Source: Opitutia bacterium (lineage in GTDB: Bacteria > Verrucomicrobiota > Verrucomicrobiia > Opitutales > Opitutaceae). From it: a DNA stretch of 63,115 nucleotides. How positions within the stretch are numbered: the stretch's first letter is position 1; every line of letters begins with the position of its first letter. The DNA is taken from contig CANJIU010000052.1 in NCBI GenBank assembly GCA_947474365.1, positions 1 through 63,115 on the forward strand, written 5' to 3'. A model generated the notes under the pieces. That model worked only from the letters and a program-made list of their open reading frames with translations. It was not told the DNA's origin and searched no databases. This document shows positions 1 to 8,229 of this stretch, piece after piece. The position numbers and the translations under genes are program-made.

Positions 1-146
1 CCAACGCAAATATACGACAAAAACCCGTCCCTCCCGCCGTGCTCCGCACGGCGCTCAGCAGCCCGTCAGAGTTGGGCCTCCCGTCGCCGGAAAAATTTTG
101 GAAAATCACCCCCAAGCCTGATTTTCCAAGTCCGACGGGCTGCTAG
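1..146. repeat. Terminal repeat, left copy (inverted relative to the right end)
   Basis: Positions 1-146 are the exact reverse complement of 62969-63114. Inside it, 57-144 is an 88-bp unit bounded by perfect 11-bp inverted repeats (AGCAGCCCGTC at 57-67, GACGGGCTGCT at 134-144). A second nested hairpin has stem TTGGAAAATCA/TGATTTTCCAA, and a third hairpin lies at 35-53 (stem CGCCGTGC, loop TCC). The shared sequence runs to the contig edge but stops within two bases of the 11-bp repeat on the inner side, so the inner edge looks like the true end of a mobile or MITE-like element. No transposase is visible. Confidence 0.9.
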
Positions 147-150
147 AGGC

Positions 151-495
151 GTGAAGATCCTTTTCGATCAGGGCACGCCCGTGCCGTTGCGCCGCTCCCT
201 GGCTGCGTACGAGGTCGTGACGGCGTTCGAACGCGGCTGGGGCACACTGCAAAATGGTGATTTGTTGCGTGCAGCGGAGGCGGAGGGCTTCGCTGCCATC
301 GTCACCACGGATCAAAATCTCCGCTATCAGCAGCACCTTCCCAGTCGCCGACTGGCGATACTTGTCTTGCTTACCACCGATTGGCGGCGCATCCGGCAAG
401 ACGCTGATTCCGTCGTCAAAGCGGTGTCATTATTGTCCCCCGGGGATTACGTCGAATTAACGTTCCGGTCCTTGCCGAAGGCCGAACCGAGGTAG
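151..495 (+). CDS. PIN-like toxin-domain protein (DUF5615 type)
   Basis: A 114-residue protein starting at GTG. The N-terminus (KILFDQGTP) with an acidic residue in the first strand, and the later TTDQNL segment, resemble the DUF5615/Mut7-C-like PIN fold found as the toxin of small two-gene systems, usually behind a DUF433-type antitoxin. No antitoxin is present: the repeat ends only a few bases before the start codon, so its promoter, ribosome site and any partner gene must lie in or beyond the repeat. The frame stays open upstream through the whole repeat to base 1, so a longer reading frame cannot be excluded. Family assignment is from pattern memory; nuclease activity is inference. Confidence 0.6.
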   Translation: MKILFDQGTPVPLRRSLAAYEVVTAFERGWGTLQNGDLLRAAEAEGFAAIVTTDQNLRYQQHLPSRRLAILVLLTTDWRRIRQDADSVVKAVSLLSPGDYVELTFRSLPKAEPR

Positions 496-1211
496 GAGGC
501 CCTCTTGGACTCCATACCTCCGCAAGCTTCTGCGGTGCAACTGCGGTCAGTTGTGGGATCCGGCAAGTGCTGGCCCATGTCAGCACCGAGGAGGACGCCG
601 GCGAGAAACGCGTTTTTCTTCTCCATCGATATCGACGACAAGTGGCTGGAAGAGAGCGCCACTACTGATCTGCGGCAAAAAGGGCGGTCCGCGCTGAACG
701 TGGGCCGATGTCGACGTCAGGGCAACGCTCTGGTCCGCGGGAAAGCCGCTGCGAATGGGTCCACGACTGTTTCAAGACCTCGGGAGGCCGAGTAACGCTC
801 GGGGCGGTCGTGGCTTTCGTTTGCAGGGGCTTCCCGGCTTCAAGGCGACCGTCAGCTATCGGGATATTCCCGACACACGCAACGGACGCCACAGGAAGTT
901 ACCCCGGCAGAGATAGGAAGTTAATAGGGATTTAAACTGCTCAATGATGGGACAGTCATTGGTGCATCATTGGTGGATGAAAATCCCCTTTCAACGCCGT
1001 CGCCGTCGCGTCGGTGGCGACCCTATCTCCAAGGCGCACGGCGACCGCGTGGGGATGACGAAGGTTCCGAGATTTTGGCAGATAACCATTGGCAAACTGG
1101 GCCGCTTTTGTCCGTCGCTCCACATTCACTTCGAAGGGCGCGAAGTCGGCGCGACGGGATGAACGACTCTTCGCCTTCCGCACTGGCGATCCACGAACCG
1201 GTTCCCGAGAA
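496..1211. other. Gene-poor stretch, no supported gene
   Basis: About 700 bases between the PIN-like gene and the stop of the GH5 gene. All open frames here are short (under 100 codons), overlap each other on both strands and give protein sequences with no recognisable family. It could be decayed sequence next to the mobile repeat. No tRNA, terminator or repeat was recognised. Confidence 0.5.
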
Positions 1212-3152
1212 TTACTTGGCCCCGAGGTGATAAATTTCCACGCGATCGAGTTCCGCGGGGCCGTTCCAGAGAACCTTTAAAAACGTATTCCCGACGGGAA
1301 CCGGGCCCGCGTAGTCAACGAGCGTGCGGCGTTGCTTGCCGGCGGCTCCGCCCGGCGTGGGCGGGAGCAGCGTCGCTCGGCGTTCCGGTTTCAACACGGA
1401 GAAGGTTTTCCCGTCGGCGGAAACGAGGAAGGTGAGATCCGTGAGATCCTCGGCGTAGAACGCCACCACGTTGATTGATGCGATCTCCGCCGGCAGACGA
1501 TACGTGATTTCGTCCTTGGCGGTGCCCTTCGCCCGAAAGAGGTATTCCGCGTAGAGGGCGTTGTAGTCGTTGTTGATCGTGAGGCCCGGCGACTTGGCGT
1601 GCACGCGGGAGAAGTCCTGCAGTTCATCGTAGAAACACACGCGCGTCACGCGCACCGGGCCGACGACGTTGGACGGTCGCGAGGTGCCGCTCGCGTTGCG
1701 CGCGCTGACGCGATAGAACCACGTCTCGCCCGCGCGGGCCGTGGTGTCGCTGAACAGTGGACGATAGGCGATGTCGGCGTCCGAGACGTTTTGGGCGAGA
1801 GTGCTCCAAGGACCGCTGGCCTGCGGCGCGCGTTCGACATCGTAGCCGTTGGCGCCGACCGAGCCCCGCCACGAGAACATCGGCACGTCGGAAAACGGCA
1901 GCAACTCGGGCGCGTCGGGCACCGGCACGGGCGGGATTGGGCGGCCTTGAATCGTGAACGCGGCCTCGCGCATTGTCTGCATGAGGCCGATTTCGCACTG
2001 GGCGTCGGCGCTCGGGAAACCTGGCCAGTGATACGACCAGGTGGATGGGAAGGTCATGATCTGGTGCCAGTAGAATCCGCCGTCTTGATGGTGGAAATAC
2101 AGGCTCCACAGGAGCGAACCGGCGATTTCCGGCTGGCTTTCCACGAAGCCAAGGAATTCGCGTACCTGGGCGACCGCGTTGGCAGCGGTGAAGTTCTTGT
2201 CGTCGAGGTAAGGTCCGAATTCGCCGATGAAGAGCGGGCGCTGTTGTTTGAGCACTGCCAGTTCGCGGCGAATTGATTCGGGCCAGCCGGCTTCGGTTCC
2301 CTTGTAATTGGGATAGAGGTGTCGCGTGACCAGATCGATGTTGGGGTCGATCGCCATTGCCGAGCCGGGCGAGTGGCGCGTTTCAGCGACGAGGTGGTGG
2401 GCGTCGAGGCTCTTGATGTAGGCGGCCATCTCGCGGAGCCAGGCATCGGGCGCGCCCGGCATCTCGTTGCCGAATTGCCACGCGAGCACCGCCGGGTCGT
2501 CGCGGTAGCGCACGCCGGTCACGGTGTTCGTGCGATTGAGCACGTGGCGCACGGTGGCCTTGTAGTCTTCCCGCACCTGCGGATCGGTGTAGAATTCGCT
2601 CCGCTTCTTCCCGCGGTGCGCCGCGTAGGTGCCGATGCCGCCGAGGTAATCGCCGTATTCGGCCGTGAGGGAAAAAATCACCCGGATGCCGTGCTTGTTC
2701 GCGAGGGCGAGCATCGTGTCGGTGACCTTGAAGGCCTCGTCGTTGAACTGACCGGGACCGAGCACGTAGTGCCACGGCTGGGGAGCGGCGTCCGGGGCGC
2801 GAATCGGCAGATTCCACGTGCGCAGCACCCGCAGGTTCATTTGCTCGAGGGTCTTGAAGGCATCCTCCTGTTCCCAAGGCGTCGGAAGATTCATCCGCTC
2901 GGGCAGGGAGAGCGTGTAATCGTAGGGCAACATGATGCCGGGCATGTTCGCCCAGACGAAGCGGAAAACCTTGTCGCCTTCGTAGAGCTTCGTGCCCTGG
3001 CGCGTGATGAAGTGCTCGAAGCGCCCTGGCGCCGGCGCCGCGGCAAACGACGTTGTCAGGCAACCGGCAAACGCGGCGACCACCGCGAGAGACGCGAGTG
3101 ACCGCGCGGCAATCGGCCAGCGTGATCGCAGATTGGCGGTGATTCGGCTCAT
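1212..3152 (-). CDS. Secreted glycoside hydrolase family 5-type protein
   Basis: A 646-residue exported protein. Residues 1-40 form a signal sequence; AGC at 29-31 could be a lipobox but with a poor -3 residue. Residues 45-400 look like a GH5 (beta/alpha)8 barrel of the beta-mannanase-like branch: FGNE ends at the probable acid/base E230, and GEFG carries the probable nucleophile E311. Residues 415-505 resemble a fibronectin type III domain, and 505-646 a C-terminal beta domain of unknown role, perhaps glycan binding. GH5 enzymes cleave beta-linked glycans by a retaining mechanism; the substrate here cannot be read from sequence. It is transcribed alone. Together with the esterase at 38998-39969 it suggests plant polysaccharide use. 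Confidence 0.82.
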   Translation of the reverse strand: MSRITANLRSRWPIAARSLASLAVVAAFAGCLTTSFAAAPAPGRFEHFITRQGTKLYEGDKVFRFVWANMPGIMLPYDYTLSLPERMNLPTPWEQEDAFKTLEQMNLRVLRTWNLPIRAPDAAPQPWHYVLGPGQFNDEAFKVTDTMLALANKHGIRVIFSLTAEYGDYLGGIGTYAAHRGKKRSEFYTDPQVREDYKATVRHVLNRTNTVTGVRYRDDPAVLAWQFGNEMPGAPDAWLREMAAYIKSLDAHHLVAETRHSPGSAMAIDPNIDLVTRHLYPNYKGTEAGWPESIRRELAVLKQQRPLFIGEFGPYLDDKNFTAANAVAQVREFLGFVESQPEIAGSLLWSLYFHHQDGGFYWHQIMTFPSTWSYHWPGFPSADAQCEIGLMQTMREAAFTIQGRPIPPVPVPDAPELLPFSDVPMFSWRGSVGANGYDVERAPQASGPWSTLAQNVSDADIAYRPLFSDTTARAGETWFYRVSARNASGTSRPSNVVGPVRVTRVCFYDELQDFSRVHAKSPGLTINNDYNALYAEYLFRAKGTAKDEITYRLPAEIASINVVAFYAEDLTDLTFLVSADGKTFSVLKPERRATLLPPTPGGAAGKQRRTLVDYAGPVPVGNTFLKVLWNGPAELDRVEIYHLGAK

Positions 3153-3334
3153 GGTGGTTTGAGAATGGTTCGAAGTGGAATCACCCGCGGACTGAGACTC
3201 AAAGATACAGACCGAGACTGCATCGTCACGCTCCGTGTCGCCAACTCACGTCGTGGGAGAAGGGCGGTTGCCCCTGACCCGGCAAAGGATTCGCCGTGCG
3301 TTCGTCGGAATCTGACCTAGAAGTCGGCCACCCC

Positions 3335-4771
3335 ATGCACCAGCCAACGAAAAATCCCGCGACGGCGTTCAAGCGAGTGTGGTGGATCGGCGCCCTCGCG
3401 CTGGCGACCACTGCCGTGGCAATCGAAGTCCCGAAAGACCTGGAGGCGCGGGTGGACGCGTTCGTCCGCGCCGGAATGGAGCAGCGCAAGATTCCGGGCG
3501 TGGCGGCCGCTGTCGTCATGGGCGGCGAGGTGCTGCTCGCGAAGGGCTATGGCCAGGCAAACGTCGAACATGCGGTGCCGGTCGACCGGGCGACGATTTT
3601 TCAGTCCGGTTCGCTCGGCAAGCAGTTCACCGCGGCGCTCATGATGCTGCTGGTCGAGGAGGGAAAAGTGGGCCTGGGCGATTCGCTCACGCAGCATTTT
3701 CCCGCGGCGCCGGAGACCTGGCGTGCGATCACGGTCCGGCATCTCCTGACCCACACCTCCGGCATTCCGGACTATGATGTCGCGGTGAATGTGGATCTGC
3801 GCCACGATTACACGGACGACGAGCTGACCAAGCTGGCCTTCGGCCTGAAGCTGGAATTTCCCCCGGGGGCGCGGTGGAACTACAGCAACACCGGCTATGT
3901 TTTGCTGGGGATTTTGATGAATCGCGTGACAGGCAAATTCTATGGCGATCTCCTGCGGGATCGAATTTGCCGGCCGGCCGGGATGAAGACGATGCGGATC
4001 ATCAACGAGGCGGACATCGTGCCGCATCGCGCGGCCGGATACCGGCTCGTTGGCGGGGCGTTGAAAAATCAGGAATGGGTCGCGCCGCTGCTGAACACGA
4101 CGGCGGACGGGGCGATGTATTTCTCGCTCGACGATTTGATTGCGTGGGACCGGGCGTGGCGCGAGCGACGCCTGCTCAAGGCGGAGAGTTGGGCGCAGAT
4201 GCTCACGCCGGTGCGGCTGAACAGCGGGCGGAGCTATCCGTATGGTTTTGGAATTTCCCTCGAGGACAAAGACGGCCAGCGGATCGAACGGCACGCCGGG
4301 GCGTGGCAGGGGTTCAGGACCTCGCGCACCCGTTACGTGGGGGACGATTTCTCCGTGCTGGTGCTCGCCAACCTTGCCAACGCCGACACGGAACGGCTCG
4401 CCGATGGCATCGCGGCCATCGTCAATCCCGCCCTGGCAGTGCCGGCGCACACGCCGTTGGCCGAACAACCGACTGAGCTCGCGGCGCGGCTCCGACGGCT
4501 GCTCACCGAAGCGGCGGCCGGCACGCTGTCCCCCGCCGAGCTGACCTATGTTCGCGCCGATTTCTTTTCCACCACCGCGAAGCAATTCGCGAAAATGCTC
4601 AGCCCGCTCGGGCCGCCGGGCGCGGCGGTGGTCCACGCGAAGCGCGAGATGGGCGACGACACCGTCTACGAATTCGATGTCGCGTATGCGAAAAAGACGA
4701 TGGGCGTCCGGCTGGGCGTGGCAGCCGACAACATGATCTCGGTCTTCCAGCTCAGACCGAATGGCGGATAG
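3335..4771 (+). CDS. Serine hydrolase of the beta-lactamase / class C PBP fold
   Basis: 478 residues from the ATG at 3335. A GTG 39 bases upstream is in frame, but only the ATG gives a normal signal peptide (basic start, then a hydrophobic stretch ending in AVA). The catalytic SxxK reads SLGK (S93, K96) and the YxN motif reads YSN (Y183-N185), as in DD-peptidases, esterases and class C beta-lactamases. The last 110 residues form a separate C-terminal domain. The true substrate of this family (peptides, esters or beta-lactams) cannot be told from sequence. It stands alone, divergent from the GH5 gene. Confidence 0.85.
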   Translation: MHQPTKNPATAFKRVWWIGALALATTAVAIEVPKDLEARVDAFVRAGMEQRKIPGVAAAVVMGGEVLLAKGYGQANVEHAVPVDRATIFQSGSLGKQFTAALMMLLVEEGKVGLGDSLTQHFPAAPETWRAITVRHLLTHTSGIPDYDVAVNVDLRHDYTDDELTKLAFGLKLEFPPGARWNYSNTGYVLLGILMNRVTGKFYGDLLRDRICRPAGMKTMRIINEADIVPHRAAGYRLVGGALKNQEWVAPLLNTTADGAMYFSLDDLIAWDRAWRERRLLKAESWAQMLTPVRLNSGRSYPYGFGISLEDKDGQRIERHAGAWQGFRTSRTRYVGDDFSVLVLANLANADTERLADGIAAIVNPALAVPAHTPLAEQPTELAARLRRLLTEAAAGTLSPAELTYVRADFFSTTAKQFAKMLSPLGPPGAAVVHAKREMGDDTVYEFDVAYAKKTMGVRLGVAADNMISVFQLRPNGG

Positions 4772-4780
4772 ACCGGGAAA

Positions 4781-4796
4781 ATTCAGTTGAGAGTTG
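4781..4796. repeat. 16-bp intergenic repeat
   Basis: ATTCAGTTGAGAGTTG here recurs exactly, in reverse complement, at 15542-15557, again between genes. Further degenerate copies of the same wording (GTTGAG, AACTCTCA) lie beside both. It marks a dispersed intergenic repeat family rather than a gene. Confidence 0.6.
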
Positions 4797-4982
4797 AGTG
4801 ATGAGGGTTGAGAGCAAAACCCAAGGATGAATCTCGCTCTTGAGACGTGAAGGCGTGCGCCTCGATTCTGAAGAACGAGCTCTCAATCCTGAACTTGCTG
4901 CTGCATCGCTTCATTAAGGCGGGCGGGATCAACCCAGCCGCCCATCGAACGGGCACGAAACGTGAAGCTGCGACGCGGCGCG

Positions 4983-6635
4983 CTACTTTCGGGCCTTGAG
5001 CATCGCGTCGCGCTTCGTCTTGAACTCGTTGCCGGGTTTCCATTCGGGCCATTTGTCGCCGTCGGCGATGGTGGCGCCGAGTTCGATGAGGAACTTCACG
5101 TCCTCCAGCGCGCCCGAGAAGTCCCAATTGGGTTTCATCTCGTCCGAGACCTTGTGGTAGTCGTTCGTCGTGTAGTCCTCGTCGAGCTGCGCGCCGTAGC
5201 CGGCGGGACGGCCGATGATCTCCTTGCCGAACTTGCTGTAGAAGGCGGGCACGCCCTGCTTCGCGAACTCGAAGTGATCGGAGCGGTAGAAATAGCCTTT
5301 CTCCGGCATCGTGTCGGGCACGACGACCCGGCCCGAACGCGCGAGGATTGCGGTCGCGAGATCATCGATGGTCGAGTTGCCGTGACCGATGATTTCGAGG
5401 TCGCGCGACGGACCGAAGACCTGGATGCGATCCATGTTGAGGTTGGCGAGCGTGCGCTCGAGCGGGTGGAGCGGGTGTTCGGCGTAGTATTTCGCGCCGA
5501 GCAGGCCGCGTTCCTCTCCGGTCACGGCGAGAAACAGGATGGAGCGACGCGGCGCGGGCCGGCGCGCGGCGAGGCCGGCGGCGATCTCGACGAGCGCGGC
5601 GGTGCCGGTGGCGTTGTCGAAGGCGCCGTTGAAAATCTGGTCGCCCGTGCGCTTCGGATCGCGCCCGAGGTGATCCCAATGCGCGGTGTAGACGACGTGC
5701 TCGGCGCGGCGCGCGGCGTCGGCGCCCTCGAGGCGGGCGATGACGTTGCGCGAAGTCACATCGCGGAGCTTGTTCTCCACGACAAAGCTCGCGTGGGTGG
5801 CGAGCGTCACGGGGCGGAACGAGCGATGGTTGGCCGCGGCCTTGAGCTGGTCGTAGTCCTGGCCCGCGGCGCTGAAGAGCCGGCGCGCAAAGTCCAGTGC
5901 GATCCAGCCCTGCACCCCGACGGGCGGCTCCGCACCCGGCGGTTGCCGCAGGTCGAACTCCTCCTGGGCCCAGCGGCTGCCGAGCACGGCGAACGGATAG
6001 CCGGCCGGACCCGTCTCATGGACGATGATACACGCGGCGGCGCCGAAACGCGCCGCCTGCTCGTATTTGTAATCCCAGCGCCCGTAGTAGGTCATCGCCT
6101 TGCCCTTGAACACTGCGGGATCGAGCTGGCCGGGATTTTTCGGGTCGGTCTGCGGGGGATCGTTGACGAGCACGACGATGGTCTTGCCGCGCACATCGAC
6201 GCCCTTGAAGTCGTCCCAGCGGTATTCCGGAGCGACGACGCCGTAGCCGCAGAAGACGACCTCGGTGTGGGCTAAATCGATCCGGGCTTCTGCGCGTCGC
6301 GTGCGAGCGACGTACTCCGTGATCGGCTGGGGCATGAGGGTGGTGCCGCCCGCGGCAAACATCGTCCGCATCGTGGTGGCGATGCCGACCATCGGCACCG
6401 CCTGCACAAACGTGCCGTCGGGATTGCCGGGCTTGAGGCCGAGGGCGCGGAACTCGCGCTCAAGATAGGCAATCGTTTTGTCCTCGCCGGCGGAGCCGGG
6501 AGCGCGGCCCTCGAATTCGTCGGACGCGAGCGTGGCCGTGCGGGCCTTGATGCTCGCGGCGGAGATGGCGGTGTCGGCGGCGCAGAGCGGGCAGATGCCG
6601 ACGGTGGCGATGAGAAGGGCGGACCGGAAACGCAT
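4983..6635 (-). CDS. Exported M28-family zinc peptidase with PA domain
   Basis: 550 residues with a signal peptide (about 1-20). Residues 120-290 form an inserted protease-associated domain and 295-520 the M28 catalytic domain. The two-zinc site is readable: H319 in AHWDH, bridging D340 in FDNATG, general base E374 and ligand E375 in GEERG, D402 in LNMD, and H494 in YHKVSD. Members of this family are mostly aminopeptidases acting outside the cytoplasm. The gene is alone between intergenic palindromes and has no operon partner. Length and motif order are normal for PA-containing M28 enzymes. Confidence 0.9.
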   Translation of the reverse strand: MRFRSALLIATVGICPLCAADTAISAASIKARTATLASDEFEGRAPGSAGEDKTIAYLEREFRALGLKPGNPDGTFVQAVPMVGIATTMRTMFAAGGTTLMPQPITEYVARTRRAEARIDLAHTEVVFCGYGVVAPEYRWDDFKGVDVRGKTIVVLVNDPPQTDPKNPGQLDPAVFKGKAMTYYGRWDYKYEQAARFGAAACIIVHETGPAGYPFAVLGSRWAQEEFDLRQPPGAEPPVGVQGWIALDFARRLFSAAGQDYDQLKAAANHRSFRPVTLATHASFVVENKLRDVTSRNVIARLEGADAARRAEHVVYTAHWDHLGRDPKRTGDQIFNGAFDNATGTAALVEIAAGLAARRPAPRRSILFLAVTGEERGLLGAKYYAEHPLHPLERTLANLNMDRIQVFGPSRDLEIIGHGNSTIDDLATAILARSGRVVVPDTMPEKGYFYRSDHFEFAKQGVPAFYSKFGKEIIGRPAGYGAQLDEDYTTNDYHKVSDEMKPNWDFSGALEDVKFLIELGATIADGDKWPEWKPGNEFKTKRDAMLKARK

Positions 6636-6723
6636 GCGCGTGATCCTTGGGGTCGGGCGGGAAATGGCAATCGCGCGGCGCGGAGCGGATCCGACGAAAC
6701 GGAGCGGTGGATGTCAGTAGGGA

Positions 6724-6778
6724 GGGTCTGCGACCCGTCCCGAGGGATTCACGCCGTGAAAAGGCGGGTCACAGACCC
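6724..6778. repeat. Intergenic palindrome, possible terminator
   Basis: GGGTCTGCGACCCG (6724-6737) pairs with CGGGTCACAGACCC (6765-6778) with one mismatch, and a smaller TTCAC/GTGAA stem sits inside the loop. It lies between the stop of the DUF1552 gene and the start of the M28 gene, both on the minus strand. It has no clear U-run, so it may be a dispersed palindrome that also stops transcription. Confidence 0.5.
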
Positions 6779-6810
6779 GCCCGACCGGCGCTCGACTGCG
6801 CCGTTGCCGC

Positions 6811-8211
6811 TCAGAGCGTGGCGGCAATTCCGTGCAGCTGCTTCGTGGCGATGCCGATGGGGCGGTCGAGCGGTACACTGGCACATCCGAGCAGCGTGGT
6901 GAGCAGGTCGCCTTGATTTCCCCGGACGTCGGTCAGGAACCGGCCCGTGTTAATCGAACCGCCGCCCCGTCCCGCGACGATGAAGGGCAGGTTCTCGCGG
7001 GAATGCTTGTTGCCGTCCTCCAGCCCCGAGCCCCACATCATGATGCAATTGTCGAGCAGGGTGCCGTCACCTTCCCGGATGCCGTGCATCCGCTTGATCA
7101 TGTAGGCGAACTGGGCGATGTTGAAGGCCGTGATCGCGGCGACCTTTCCCACCTTGTCGGCCTGGTTGGCGTGGTGGGTCTGGGAGTGATGCGTGTCCGA
7201 GAACCCGAGTTCTGGATACGAAACGCCGTTTGGAGTGGAGCCAATGTAGGTGCTGACGCGGGTCGTGTCGGTTTGGAAGGCCAGCACGTTGAGGTCACAC
7301 ATCACCTGCATGTACTCGCTGCGTTTGTCGCCCACGGGGATCTTGATCTCGATCGGCGGGGAGTCGGAAGCGTGGCGCTTGCTGCTGCTGACTCCGGCGG
7401 CCTCCAGCGCGGCCTCCTTCTGGCGATATTCGATCGCGGCGATGCGGCGTTCCACCGAGCGCACGCTGTCCAGGTATTCGTCCAATTTGTGCTGGTCGGT
7501 CTGGGGCAACGTGCGCCGCAAGTCCCTGGCTCCGCCGATGACCAGGTCCAACATCTTCCGGTCGAGTGCGTCCGCCTTGGTGGTTTGACCGGGTTTGCGG
7601 CCATGGCCCGCCTGGTCGGACATGCCGAAAAGCCGGTTGAGCACGCTGCGCGGATTGGTCTCAGCGGGAACGGACTGGGTGGCGGAGCGAAAGCTGCAGT
7701 GGGAATAATACCCCTCGTTCAGTCCCTCCTGGTTCTCCTTGTGCGTCTGCGGCATGGTGGCCAGTTCCAGCGATGGCAGCGACGTGAGCGCGCCGACGTA
7801 ATTCGCGGCGATCTGGTCCGCCGAAATTGAAATATTGATCTGATTCCGGCGGTTGGCATCCGGCAGCGTCGCCGTGAGCCAGGTCGACAATTCGAGCGCG
7901 TGCGGCGCGCCGTTGAAGGGCGAGATCGGCACGCCCGAGATTCCCTTCATCATCAGACAGTGGTCGAGCACGGGACGCAGCGATTCCAACGCGGGCGGCG
8001 GTGCCGTCAGGAAGCTCTCCGGGCTCGCCGGCCAGAACTGATCCATGATGACCCCGTGGGGCATGTACATGAATCCGAGGCGAACCGGCGGCTTGGCCGG
8101 CTTGCCCTTGGCCGGTTCCGCCCAGCCCATGGAGTCCAGCAACGGCAGCGCGAGCGCGGCGCCAATTCCCTTCAGGCAGGTGCGACGATTGATGAGGAAG
8201 CGGCTGCTCAT
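6811..8211 (-). CDS. DUF1552 family protein, Tat-type signal
   Basis: 466 residues beginning with a twin-arginine-like signal (RRTCLKGIGAALALPLL) followed by the DUF1552 body. Typical early motifs are visible, such as FMYMPHG near residue 50. DUF1552 has no established activity; it is abundant in Planctomycetes, Verrucomicrobia and Myxococcales and is nearly always next to a DUF1592-type cytochrome-like gene, as here. It starts 18 bases after the stop of that partner, so the two are co-transcribed. Export by Tat would fit a folded or cofactor-bearing periplasmic protein, and tatA is present at 55057-55305. The role is unknown. Confidence 0.88.
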   Translation of the reverse strand: MSSRFLINRRTCLKGIGAALALPLLDSMGWAEPAKGKPAKPPVRLGFMYMPHGVIMDQFWPASPESFLTAPPPALESLRPVLDHCLMMKGISGVPISPFNGAPHALELSTWLTATLPDANRRNQINISISADQIAANYVGALTSLPSLELATMPQTHKENQEGLNEGYYSHCSFRSATQSVPAETNPRSVLNRLFGMSDQAGHGRKPGQTTKADALDRKMLDLVIGGARDLRRTLPQTDQHKLDEYLDSVRSVERRIAAIEYRQKEAALEAAGVSSSKRHASDSPPIEIKIPVGDKRSEYMQVMCDLNVLAFQTDTTRVSTYIGSTPNGVSYPELGFSDTHHSQTHHANQADKVGKVAAITAFNIAQFAYMIKRMHGIREGDGTLLDNCIMMWGSGLEDGNKHSRENLPFIVAGRGGGSINTGRFLTDVRGNQGDLLTTLLGCASVPLDRPIGIATKQLHGIAATL

Positions 8212-8229
8212 GGGGCGGGAGGTGACGAA

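Noticed and set aside
505..795. Short plus-strand frame after the PIN-like gene
   Set aside because: No similarity, poor composition, overlapped on the other strand by equal frames.
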